From positions 62,001 through 126,000 of the forward strand of contig DATMFK010000007.1 in the NCBI GenBank assembly GCA_035556195.1: a DNA stretch of 64,000 nucleotides. Reading direction: 5' to 3'. A model generated the notes under the pieces. That model ran no database searches and was not told the origin of the DNA. It worked only from the letters and a program-made list of their open reading frames with translations. The DNA is from G016756615 sp035556195. GTDB lineage: Bacteria; Pseudomonadota; Alphaproteobacteria; Rhizobiales; Rhizobiaceae. Both the position numbers and the translations under genes were made by a program. Shown here one piece after another: positions 26,821 through 34,968 of this stretch. Numbering within the stretch: position 1 is the first letter of the stretch; every line of letters starts with the position of its first letter.

Positions 26821-27612
26821 TCAATCCGCCGGCTCGTTTCTCCAGCGATCGATGAGAGACATGGAGCAGCCGAGACTGCCCGAAAGCTTGTGAGCTGCCT
26901 CAATGGCAAGCTCGACGACGCGTTCGTGAGGGATGCCGATGGTGCCGCTGGCGTAAGCGAGGCTGAGGCCTGCCACGATCGCACCTGTCTCATTGGCGAT
27001 CGGCGCGGCGACCGAGATCACACCGGGGAGGTTCTCCTCGCGCACCTGCGAATAGCCCGCCCGCCGGATAGCCGGGAGTTCGGCAATGACTGCATCGGGA
27101 TCGACGATCGTATGCTCGGTCTTCTTGGGCAGCGGGCCGTCTCCAAGAAGAGCGCGGGCCTGCTTCATCGGGATCGCAGCGAGCAATATCTTGCCCAGTG
27201 CCGTGCAATGCATCGAGAGCGGTTCCCCGGCATCCACGCGCAGAATGATACGGCGGCTGGGTACGGAAAGCAGATAGATGCCTCGGTCTCCCGAAATGGC
27301 GCCGAGATAGCCGTTGAGGCTCTCTTCGTCGGCGAGCTTGCGAAGGATGTCGTGGGCGCTGCGCATCAGACCGTCCGCATTGCGGTTGGACGCGCCAAGG
27401 AAAATCGATCGATGACCTATCCGATAGCGCCGCGTCGAAGCTTCCTGCTCGACGAAGCCGTAAGACGACAGCGTGTTCAGCAGTCGCTGCACGATTGCTG
27501 AACTGAGATCCAGCTGCCTGCCTATCTCGCGCACCCCCATGGGAACCGGCGAGGCGTCGATTGCCAGCAAGATATCCAGGCCGCGTGAGAGAGACTGGCT
27601 CGTAGATTTCAT
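26821..27612 (-). CDS. IclR-family transcriptional regulator
   Basis: DNA-binding regulator of 263 residues: N-terminal winged helix (about 1-70, with RGLDILLAIDASPVPMGVREIGRQ and the recognition region SSAIVQRLLNTL) and a C-terminal effector domain with DAGEPLSMHCTALGKILLA and GVISVAAPI. It is the first gene of the minus-strand run that continues into the Liv importer, M24 peptidase and PLP enzyme, so it most likely controls that operon in response to its substrate. Two imperfect repeats of YTCCTATT lie just upstream (27613-27645) and could be its site. Confidence 0.9.
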   Translation of the reverse strand: MKSTSQSLSRGLDILLAIDASPVPMGVREIGRQLDLSSAIVQRLLNTLSSYGFVEQEASTRRYRIGHRSIFLGASNRNADGLMRSAHDILRKLADEESLNGYLGAISGDRGIYLLSVPSRRIILRVDAGEPLSMHCTALGKILLAAIPMKQARALLGDGPLPKKTEHTIVDPDAVIAELPAIRRAGYSQVREENLPGVISVAAPIANETGAIVAGLSLAYASGTIGIPHERVVELAIEAAHKLSGSLGCSMSLIDRWRNEPAD

Positions 27613-27739
27613 GTTCCTATTATCGGATCAGTGCTCCTATTTTTGATTGAATATAAGCGACATCGTGAAGTCAAGACCAGAGAACGTCCTGAGGGCGCAA
27701 AGATTGATAAAGCGGTGGACCAGGAGGCGCCGCCGCCCG
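27613..27739. other. Upstream region of the IclR gene
   Basis: The first 50 bp are AT-rich and contain two similar blocks, TTCCTATTATCGGATC and CTCCTATTTTTGATTG, a plausible autoregulatory or promoter region for iclR. The remainder shows nothing recognisable until the deacylase-like fragment. Confidence 0.35.
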
Positions 27740-27815
27740 GTCGCCGCGGGGCGAGGAAAGGGGCGCGGCGGCAGGCGGACGGGGCCTGAGCGCGAAGCGG
27801 ATCTCCATTGGCGTT
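27740..27815 (-). pseudogene. Fragment similar to the C-terminus of the broken deacylase gene at 46.5 kb
   Basis: Aligns by eye with 46511-46585: shared blocks include GTCGCCGCG, GGGGCGCGGCGGCAGGCG and GCGAAGCGGATCTCC. On the minus strand one frame reads MEIRFALR, matching TEIRFARSG of the other copy, and another frame reads CRRAP as in the other copy, so a frameshift separates them. Too short to prove more than remnant status. Confidence 0.35.
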
Positions 27816-27860
27816 GCGGGATACAGCCTTGGGCGTCGCGTTGAGGCGAGATCTCTGGAC

Positions 27861-27991
27861 TAGGAAGCCGAGCGCTGGTCATTCAGCAGGTGCGACGGCA
27901 ATTCCTCTGTTAGAATCCGTCACCTGTCGGCCCGGTGTCGTGGGGTGATCAGTTTCGCGAGATCAAAGCCCTGCCTCTGGGCCTCCGCCAA
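27861..27991 (+). repeat. Lipocalin-tail repeat, copy 1
   Basis: Direct repeat of about 130 bp whose second copy is at 63629-63762. The first 22 bases are identical and later stretches such as GATCAAAGCCCTGCCT are shared. It covers the 3' end of a minus-strand lipocalin gene and its downstream flank. Both copies lose similarity at the same left boundary. Confidence 0.7.
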
Positions 27992-28198
27992 TTAGTCCCG
28001 GAGCGTCCCCTCCGACAGGCGCGGCTCCCGGGAGAGTACCCAGAGGTTGTTTCGGTCAGGAGTGGCGACGAGGGAGTAGTTGGCGGTGATGTCGGTCGCC
28101 GTCTCATCCTCCCACCTCAGGGGAAGACGGCAGATTTCGTACCAACGCCCGAGATAGCGGTTGAGATCAAGGCGAGGAACGGCCGCTACATCGGTCAT
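27920..28198 (-). pseudogene. Lipocalin gene remnant with internal deletion and nonsense codon
   Basis: Outer-membrane-type bacterial lipocalins (Blc family) are about 170-190 residues. Here the N-terminal strand-A motif RYLGRWYEICRLP is followed by TDITANYSL, then directly by the C-terminal TPDRNNLWVLSREP, so roughly 70-80 residues of barrel are missing. After EGTLRD a TAA at 27992-27994 replaces the tyrosine codon found in the paralogue at the right end of the window; reading through gives LAEAQRQGFDLAKLITPRH, the usual tail, to TGA at 27920. The gene is therefore dead. Confidence 0.85.
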
Positions 28199-28292
28199 AT
28201 GCCTGGCAGCAGTCGACTAAAGGCTTTGCGGCAAACATTCACAAATGCACAGCCAACGCACCTGAAGCAGGCGCAGCCAGATCAACCATCGA

Positions 28293-29543
28293 CTACTGCG
28301 CCAGCTTAAGAAGTGCATGCAATAGGACGTTGGTCCCCGCAGCCAAGTCTTCTGGCGAAGCATACTCCTTCACGTTGTGGCTGATGCCGTCGCGGCATGG
28401 CACAAAGATCATCGCGGTCGGGGCGACCTTGGCGACGTTGGCGGCGTCGTGAAGCGCGCCGCTCGCGATGCGTCGATAGGAGTATCCCCGCTCTTCCGCA
28501 GCGCTCTCCAGCGCCGTGACGCAGGTGTCATGGAACGTTGTCGGAGGAACAGCGATGCGCTCGGAGACGGCGACCTCGCAGCCGAACGCCTTGCCCGTCG
28601 CCGCACAGACGGCCGCGCATTCCTGGCTCAAACGTTCGAGCGTGTCGGGATCCGGATGCCTGATGTCCACGACGAATGACGCATGGCCGACGATGGTGCT
28701 CGGACCGTCCGTCGCGGTCCGCAGTCGGCCAACGCTAACCCGCGCCGTGGACCCGTACCGGCGCCCTAATTCGTTCAGGGCCACCAGCATGCGCGCCGAA
28801 GCCAGCAGCGCGTCCTGGCGCTGGTCCAGCGGCGTTGTACCGGCGTGAGCGTCGGTTCCCTCGACCTCCACGTCGAGCCAGCGCAGCCCCTGCACAGACG
28901 TCACGATCCCTACCTGAAGACCTTCCCGTTCAAGGATAGGGCCTTGTTCGATATGGAGTTCCAGGAAGGCTTCCAGGGGAAACTTGTCAGCGCTATCGCC
29001 AAGCCAGCCGCGTTCACGCGCTTCTTGCTGGAACGGCGTCCCGTCGGACGCCTTGACGCGAGCAAGCGCTTCGTCGTCAAGCAAGCCGGCAAACCAGGCG
29101 GAGCCGAGAAGGCCGGGTGCGTAGCGCACGCCCTCCTCGTTCGTCCAGTTCACGACCGCGAGCGGCGCGGCCGTCTCGATCCCTTCGTCGTTCAGCGTCT
29201 CGATGACCTCGAGCGCGGCGAGTACCCCCGAAATGCCGTCGAAGCGACCGCCATGCGGCTGCGTGTCGAGATGGCTGCCCGAGGCGACAGGCGAACGGCG
29301 GGGATCACTGCCGGGACGAACGGCGAACATGTTGCCGGCCAAGTCGACATGGACGTCAAGGCCGGCCTGCCTGCACCAGGACGCAAGGAGTTCGCGGGCT
29401 TCCGCGTCCTCGGCCGTCATGGCGAGGCGGCACGATCCGGTTCCGTCGATCGCCCCTATTCGGGCCATCTCCATGTGACGTGACCAGAGCCGCTCCGCGT
29501 TGATCGAAATCGCCGAAAACGACCTGTTTGCCGGATAGTTCAT
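28293..29543 (-). CDS. M20-family N-carbamoyl-amino-acid hydrolase/allantoate amidohydrolase-like enzyme
   Basis: Zinc-dependent amidohydrolase of 416 residues. Metal and catalytic residues are in place: His91 (GSHLDTQPHGG), Asp102 (RFDG), Glu136-Glu137 (WTNEEG), His197 (ELHIEQGP) and His365 (SGALHDA); the dimer-contact segment EGTDAHAGTTPLDQRQD is typical of L-carbamoylases. These enzymes hydrolyse N-carbamoyl-L-amino acids or ureido compounds. ATG at 29543 overlaps the permease stop by one base; the longer frame upstream is a shadow. As the last gene of the HyuA/HyuB operon it fits the second step of hydantoin degradation. Confidence 0.9.
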   Translation of the reverse strand: MNYPANRSFSAISINAERLWSRHMEMARIGAIDGTGSCRLAMTAEDAEARELLASWCRQAGLDVHVDLAGNMFAVRPGSDPRRSPVASGSHLDTQPHGGRFDGISGVLAALEVIETLNDEGIETAAPLAVVNWTNEEGVRYAPGLLGSAWFAGLLDDEALARVKASDGTPFQQEARERGWLGDSADKFPLEAFLELHIEQGPILEREGLQVGIVTSVQGLRWLDVEVEGTDAHAGTTPLDQRQDALLASARMLVALNELGRRYGSTARVSVGRLRTATDGPSTIVGHASFVVDIRHPDPDTLERLSQECAAVCAATGKAFGCEVAVSERIAVPPTTFHDTCVTALESAAEERGYSYRRIASGALHDAANVAKVAPTAMIFVPCRDGISHNVKEYASPEDLAAGTNVLLHALLKLAQ

Positions 29544-30499
29544 CAGAGGGTCCTTTCCTTGCGCCCGCTGACGAGCTGCGAAACCATCACCGCGACCACG
29601 AGTGCGCCGCCATAGAAGAGGTCGTGGACGAAGGTGCGGAAGCCGAGCACCGATAGGCCATTGATGCCGGTGACGAGAAAATAAACAGCGATGACGGAGC
29701 CCCACGCATTGAAGCGGCCCGGCTTGATGCAGGTTGCACCAAGGAAGGCGGCTGCAAAGGCCGGCAGGAGCAGTGTCGTGCCTGAGGTCGGGTTCGCCGA
29801 TCCTGTCGTACCTGTGTAGAGGATGCCGGCGAAGGCGCCCATCATGCCCGACACGACAAAGGCAGTCATCCGCACGCGGCCGACGGCGACGCCGGTCAGG
29901 CGTCCAACCTCGCGACCGCGGCCCGTGAACAGCAACTGCTGGCCGAAGGCGGTGTAGGACAGGACGTACCAGACGAGCGCGGCCAGCACGATTGCGTAGT
30001 AGAAGCTGACGGGAATGCCAAAGATTCGCTGGATAATGACGTACTGCATAAGCACGCGCGACACGCCGCTGATCGTCTGGCTGTCGCTCATCCACAACGT
30101 GATGCCATGCAGGAAAGTGCCGACGCCCAGCGTCACGATCAGCGAGTGGACGCGGAAGTAGAGCGTGATCGCACCGTTGATCAGCCCGACAATGGCGCCC
30201 GCGGCGAGCGCGATGGGGATGGCGTAGCCGATTGGTACGCCCATACGCGCGCTCAGGATCGCGGTGAGCATTGAGGTGAAGGTCAGCGTCTGGGCAATGG
30301 AGAGGTCGAAGTCGCCGGCCGTCAGCGGGACGATGAGCCCGAGCGTGACAATGACCAGCACCGCTTCCGAGCCGAAGATGCTGGAGAAGTTGGACCAGGT
30401 GAGGAAGGTCTCAGGGCGCAGGGCGCCGAAGAGCGCGATCACTGCCAGCCACACGATGACCAGGCCATACCGTTCGAGTTGGTAGCCGACATTAGTCAT
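29543..30499 (-). CDS. Ribose-type (RbsC-like) ABC transporter permease
   Basis: Inner-membrane permease of 318 residues of the carbohydrate-uptake-2 family. It shows the family GDFDLSIAQTLTFTSM segment near residue 62 (RbsC has GGIDLSVGS), NGAITLYFRVHSLIVTLGVGT, and a late GTTLLLPAFAAAFLGATCI corresponding to the conserved EAVIGGTSL region. Only one permease gene is present, so it should homodimerise. It starts 8 bp after the ATPase stop. Confidence 0.9.
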   Translation of the reverse strand: MTNVGYQLERYGLVIVWLAVIALFGALRPETFLTWSNFSSIFGSEAVLVIVTLGLIVPLTAGDFDLSIAQTLTFTSMLTAILSARMGVPIGYAIPIALAAGAIVGLINGAITLYFRVHSLIVTLGVGTFLHGITLWMSDSQTISGVSRVLMQYVIIQRIFGIPVSFYYAIVLAALVWYVLSYTAFGQQLLFTGRGREVGRLTGVAVGRVRMTAFVVSGMMGAFAGILYTGTTGSANPTSGTTLLLPAFAAAFLGATCIKPGRFNAWGSVIAVYFLVTGINGLSVLGFRTFVHDLFYGGALVVAVMVSQLVSGRKERTL

Positions 30500-30507
30500 G
30501 ATCGACC

Positions 30508-32061
30508 TCAGCCATGTTCATATGTCCTGGTTTCTCCGTAGCAGGCCGCTTCGATGGAGGATTTCGTGACCTCGCCGCCCCGCAGCTCGGCCTTGACGCG
30601 TCCGCGCTCGAAAACGACGACGCGGTGCGCGATCAATTCGAGTTGCTCGAACTCCGAAGTCGCGCAGATGACCGCCGCTCCGGCGGCGCAGGCTTCAAGC
30701 AGGCGCTCGTAGATCTCGCGGCGCGCGCCGATATCGATCCCCTGGGTCGGCTCGTCGAGGAGCACCAGCTTCGGCCCGAGCTGGAGCCATTTGGCGAGCA
30801 GCAGCTTCTGCTGGTTTCCGCCCGACAGCTCCGATGCAGCCTGTCGCGGCGACTCCGCCTTGACGACGAAGCGCCGCATCAGTTCGGCCGTTTTCGCGTG
30901 GCGGGCACGATGGTCGAGCAGAAAGCAATGATCGCCACGCGCCGCCATCGGCAGCATGGCGTTCTCGGTCAAGCTGAGATCGAGCGCGAGGCCTAGCTTC
31001 TGGCGATCCGCGGGTATTAAGGCAATTCCAGCGGCGACCGCGTCGGCCGGCTGCATGCGGGTAAGATCATGAACGGCCCCGCCGGGCATGGCGAGCCGTC
31101 CGGCGCTTGCAAGCTGAGCGCCGGCGAGGAGACGGGGCACCTCGTCGAAGCCCGAGCCGATCAGGCCGGTCAGCCCCAGGATCTCGCCTGGCGCGACCTC
31201 GAGATCGAGGTCTCTGACGATCCGTCCCGAAAGGTTGCTGGCGGACATCATCGGGACGTTTGCGAGGGGCTCGGCATGCACCAGCCTCTCCTGCGTCAGG
31301 GAACGGCCCACGATCGCCTCGACGATGCGCGTCCGGCTTGTTGCCGCAGTATCGAAGCTGTCGATCACGTGTCCGTCGCGCAGGACGGTAATGCGGTCGG
31401 TGATCTCCATGACTTCGTCAATGTCGTGCGACACGAAGATGATGCTGACGCCTGTTTCCTTCAGGCGGCGCATCATGGCGAACAGCTCGCGCACGCCTTC
31501 GATCGGCAGGAAGGGGGTCGGTTCGTCGAGCACGAGCAGTCCGGCGGAAGCATCTTCGCTATGTGACCCGACCCTGTCGGCCGCACGCACGATGGCGAGT
31601 TGAGCCCGCTTCACGGGCGAGAGGTCGCCGACGGTCGCCCAGGGATCGAGGTCAAGATGGTGCTGCCCGAACAGGCGTCGCGCGCGGGCCGCCTCGGCCT
31701 GCCAGTTGATGAACCATTGCCCGGCGCGGGCGTGGTCACCCGCGATGAAGTTCTCCAGCACGGTGGCTTCGGGGAGCAGGCCGAGATTCTGATGGACGAA
31801 GGCAAGGCCGATCGCCTCGCTGCGGCCGAGCGGGATCGGCAGGGGCACCGGCCTGCCGTCGACTTCGAGAGTGCCCTCGTCCGGCTTGTGGTAGCCTGAG
31901 AGAATCTTGATGAGGGTCGACTTCCCCGAGCCGTTCTTGCCCAGGAGACCGTGAATCTCGCCGGGCATGACAGCAAGGTCCGCGCGCGACAGCGCGCGGA
32001 CTCCACCAAAGGACTTGGTCAGCTCGCTTATCGCCAGCCGAGGAACGCGAGCTCCGCTCAC
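30508..32061 (-). CDS. Ribose-type (RbsA-like) double-domain ABC ATPase
   Basis: ATPase of 517 residues with two nucleotide-binding domains. The first has an intact Walker A GKNGSGKST and Walker B VLDEPTPFL but a weak signature (LSPVKRAQLAIVRA). The second has a degenerate Walker A (GLIGSGFDEV), normal for RbsA/MglA proteins, with a good signature LSGGNQQKLLLAKW and LLDEPTQGIDIGA. One composite ATPase site is therefore expected. It overlaps the binding-protein stop by 4 bp. Confidence 0.92.
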   Translation of the reverse strand: MSGARVPRLAISELTKSFGGVRALSRADLAVMPGEIHGLLGKNGSGKSTLIKILSGYHKPDEGTLEVDGRPVPLPIPLGRSEAIGLAFVHQNLGLLPEATVLENFIAGDHARAGQWFINWQAEAARARRLFGQHHLDLDPWATVGDLSPVKRAQLAIVRAADRVGSHSEDASAGLLVLDEPTPFLPIEGVRELFAMMRRLKETGVSIIFVSHDIDEVMEITDRITVLRDGHVIDSFDTAATSRTRIVEAIVGRSLTQERLVHAEPLANVPMMSASNLSGRIVRDLDLEVAPGEILGLTGLIGSGFDEVPRLLAGAQLASAGRLAMPGGAVHDLTRMQPADAVAAGIALIPADRQKLGLALDLSLTENAMLPMAARGDHCFLLDHRARHAKTAELMRRFVVKAESPRQAASELSGGNQQKLLLAKWLQLGPKLVLLDEPTQGIDIGARREIYERLLEACAAGAAVICATSEFEQLELIAHRVVVFERGRVKAELRGGEVTKSSIEAACYGETRTYEHG

Positions 32062-33164
32062 TCGGCGATCTGCCAGAGCTTGCGATAGCCATCCACATAG
32101 GCGTCGCCGTAGCCCTTGGCGGCATCGGCCGGCTCGCCCACCTCAGAGATATTCTCGGCCGTGAATACGCGCAGCGGCACTTTGGAGTCGCGGATCGTCT
32201 CCTTCCCGCAGAGCAGGCGCATCTCGGCGTCGAGCATGGCGTGGGCGATCCAGTCGAGGTTTTCGCCCACATCCATCTCAACGTCGCCGGCGCGGATCAG
32301 ATCGAGCACGAACGGCGTGCCGTTGAAAGTGGCGACCTTCACCTGCTCGCTGCGGCCCGCAATTGCGACCGCTGGCGTAACGAAGCTCGACATGCTGTCA
32401 TAGATGGGAATGACGTAGTTGAGATCGGCGTTGGACTGAAGGGCGCCGGCCACGGTCGGCTGGATCTTCGTCGCCCAGTCGGTGATCGGCACGTTTATGA
32501 TCTCGTACTTGCAATCCGGGCAGCGCGTGGCGAAGGCCTCCTTGAGGCCGCCGACGATCGAGTCCGTCGACAGCGCCTCATTCGAGACAAGCACGAGCGC
32601 ATTGGTCTTCCCGCCGGTCTTGGCAATGGTCCAGTCGGCCATCAGCTCGCCGGCCTTGCGGTAGTCGATGGCGACGGCCGCATCGACGCCCGCGGGCGCA
32701 TCCTGCTCCAGCCCCGTCAGATGCGAGGTGACGACCTTGACGCCCTTGGCCTGCGTCTGCATCACCTGCGGCTCGAAAAAGCGCGGGTCCGCTCCCGCCA
32801 GCAGGCTCACCAGGTTGAAGCCGTTGTTGGCAGCGTAGTCCATGCCCTGGATCCACTGGGTTGGATTGCCCTGGTTCTCCCATTCCATATGCTCGAAGCC
32901 AAGCTCCTTCGCGAGCTTGGTCTTATGGTCACTGATGGTCTTGATGAAGGGAATCGCGCTCGAGGCCGGGATCGTGAAGATCTTCTTGCCTGCCATGCAT
33001 GCCTTGGCATCGAAGGCTTCGCCGGCCGGCACGAAGTCAGGGATCTTCGAATAGGCCGCGATGTTCTCCTTGGCCTTCTCGACACCGTCCTGTGCGGAGG
33101 CCGGCATGAGTGCCGTGAGCACCAATGCGGAAACCAGGCCTGTGATCTTTGCAACGCGTTTCAT
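32058..33164 (-). CDS. Sugar/ribose-type ABC transporter substrate-binding protein
   Basis: Periplasmic receptor of 368 residues. MKRVAKITGLVSALVLTAL begins a Sec signal peptide cleaved at ASA-Q; ATG at 33164 has GAGGGAG upstream, whereas the longer frame does not encode a signal. Mature features are the type-1 periplasmic fold of autoinducer/ribose receptors: KIFTIPASSAIPFIKTI, a NPTQWIQGMDYAANNGFNLV stretch and an internal Cys pair (TRCPDC). Because it sits between HyuB and the importer genes, the expected ligand is a hydantoin or related ureide rather than a sugar. Confidence 0.9.
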   Translation of the reverse strand: MKRVAKITGLVSALVLTALMPASAQDGVEKAKENIAAYSKIPDFVPAGEAFDAKACMAGKKIFTIPASSAIPFIKTISDHKTKLAKELGFEHMEWENQGNPTQWIQGMDYAANNGFNLVSLLAGADPRFFEPQVMQTQAKGVKVVTSHLTGLEQDAPAGVDAAVAIDYRKAGELMADWTIAKTGGKTNALVLVSNEALSTDSIVGGLKEAFATRCPDCKYEIINVPITDWATKIQPTVAGALQSNADLNYVIPIYDSMSSFVTPAVAIAGRSEQVKVATFNGTPFVLDLIRAGDVEMDVGENLDWIAHAMLDAEMRLLCGKETIRDSKVPLRVFTAENISEVGEPADAAKGYGDAYVDGYRKLWQIAE

Positions 33165-33198
33165 CTGTTTCTCCCTCTGTGAGACGCGAAAGTTCCCG

Positions 33199-34956
33199 TC
33201 ATTGTTGGCCGCGCAGCGCCCGCGTCGCGGCTTCGTCGACCGTCTTGCCGGCAATTGCGACGGCGTATTCCGATCGAGCTGTGTCGACGTCGATCAGCCC
33301 GTCAAGGACGTCATCGAGGACGGCCTGCGGATCGCGCTCGCGCGGATTGCCGTAGCCGCCCCCGCAGGGTCCGTAGGCGGTGATGCGATCGCCCTTTGCA
33401 AGTTGTCGGTAGGGGATCTTGGACGGCAGTTCCTCAACGCCGCCGGCGGCCCGCGCCAGTTCCACCTTCGCAGGTGAACCATCCGCGCCGCCCAGGAAGC
33501 CCCAAGGCCGGAAGCGCTGACCGTCGCCCTCGATTGAAACCGCCCCGTCCTCGAGCAACTCGAAGGCACGGATCGAGCCGATGCCGCCTCGCGAGGCACC
33601 CGCCCCGGCGACGTTCTCGCGCAGCGCGTAGCTCAGGACCCGCAGCGGCAGATGGGACTCTATATCCTCGATCGGATTATTGCGGGTATTGGCGTAGAGC
33701 GTGTCGACCGCGTCCATGCCGTCTTTGCCGTAACGGCCGCCATAGGCGCCTTCCATGATCTCCATGTGAACCCATGGCGCGCCTTGGGACACTCCGCTGA
33801 AGGCCATGACGCGCAGATTGCCGATTCCGGCGCTGACCTGCTGCGGCACGGCTGGCGCGATCGCCTTCATCACGGTGTCGGCTACGGCGTTTCCTGGGCA
33901 GAAACGGGCAATGACGGGTGCTGGGAAGATCGGATTTGCCAGACATCCCTCAGGCGCGAAGATGGTGATCGGGCGGGTCAGGCCGCTGTTCTGCGGGATC
34001 GCGCCGTAGACGTCACTGTCCAGCAGGATCGAGCGAAGGGTCAGCCACACGGCGCAGTCGACGGTGCCGACCAGCGGCATGTTGATCGGCTTGTTGGGAG
34101 TCTGCGCCGCCGTGCCCGTGAGGTCGACGTGGATTTCGGACCCGGTCACCGTCAACGTCACTTCGATCGGCAGTTCCTTCAGGGCCGGGTCGGGGCTGTC
34201 GAGATATCCGTCGATGAAGGTCCTCGCATTGTAGCGGCCGTCCGGGATCCGTTCGATCGCATCGCGCATCAAGTGCTCGGAGTAGTCTAGGAGGTCCTCG
34301 TAAGCGCCCGTGACGGTTTCCAGCCCGTACTGGTTCAGCAGTGCAGCGTAGCGCTCCGCGCCGATGCGAGCGGCTGCGACCTGCGCCTCCATGTCGCCCA
34401 CGACGAGGTCGGCGATGCGAATATTGCTCCGCAGGATCTGCCAGACGGGTTCTACCTTGCGTCCGGCCTCGTAGACCCGCACCGCCTTGAACTGCAGCCC
34501 TTCCGCATAGGTGTCGACCGCGTCGACGATGCCGCAACTGCCTGGCGTCAGCGCGCCGATGTCGAGATGATGGGCCGTGGTCACGGAGAAACCCGCGAGT
34601 TCTCCCTTGTGGAAGATCGGCACGGCGAAGCCGACGTCCGGTCCGTGCGATGCCCCGCCATAAGGATCGTTGTGCATGAACACGTCGCTCGGATTGACCC
34701 GGTCGCCGCGCCTTGCGAGCTCACGCAGGATCCCTGAGATGTAACCGGGGATGGGTCCCGACTGGAGCGGGGTGCTCATCGTGCACTCGCACAGCTGGCG
34801 GCCGGTGGCGTCCGTCAGCGCAGCTCCGAAGTCCTCGCTCTCACGGATGATGCTTGAATAGCTCATCCGCATGAGCTTGTGGCCCATCTCGATCGCGATG
34901 TTCTCAAGCGCTCCGTGAATGACCGCTGCGAGGAAAGGGTCGACGCGCGTCTGCAT
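33199..34956 (-). CDS. hyuB: Hydantoinase B / 5-oxoprolinase beta-type subunit (HyuB)
   Basis: Subunit of 585 residues of the ATP-dependent N-methylhydantoinase/oxoprolinase/acetone-carboxylase superfamily. Diagnostic segments are the N-terminal LRMSYSSIIRESEDFGAAL-type stretch, MHNDPYGGASHGPDVG, TAHHLDIGALTPGS with its metal-binding histidines, and the C-terminal GDRITAYGPCGGGYGNPRERDP. It follows HyuA after 12 bp. Together they hydrolyse a cyclic amide at the expense of ATP in the cytoplasm. Confidence 0.92.
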   Translation of the reverse strand: MQTRVDPFLAAVIHGALENIAIEMGHKLMRMSYSSIIRESEDFGAALTDATGRQLCECTMSTPLQSGPIPGYISGILRELARRGDRVNPSDVFMHNDPYGGASHGPDVGFAVPIFHKGELAGFSVTTAHHLDIGALTPGSCGIVDAVDTYAEGLQFKAVRVYEAGRKVEPVWQILRSNIRIADLVVGDMEAQVAAARIGAERYAALLNQYGLETVTGAYEDLLDYSEHLMRDAIERIPDGRYNARTFIDGYLDSPDPALKELPIEVTLTVTGSEIHVDLTGTAAQTPNKPINMPLVGTVDCAVWLTLRSILLDSDVYGAIPQNSGLTRPITIFAPEGCLANPIFPAPVIARFCPGNAVADTVMKAIAPAVPQQVSAGIGNLRVMAFSGVSQGAPWVHMEIMEGAYGGRYGKDGMDAVDTLYANTRNNPIEDIESHLPLRVLSYALRENVAGAGASRGGIGSIRAFELLEDGAVSIEGDGQRFRPWGFLGGADGSPAKVELARAAGGVEELPSKIPYRQLAKGDRITAYGPCGGGYGNPRERDPQAVLDDVLDGLIDVDTARSEYAVAIAGKTVDEAATRALRGQQ

Positions 34957-34968
34957 GGATTTTCCCCC

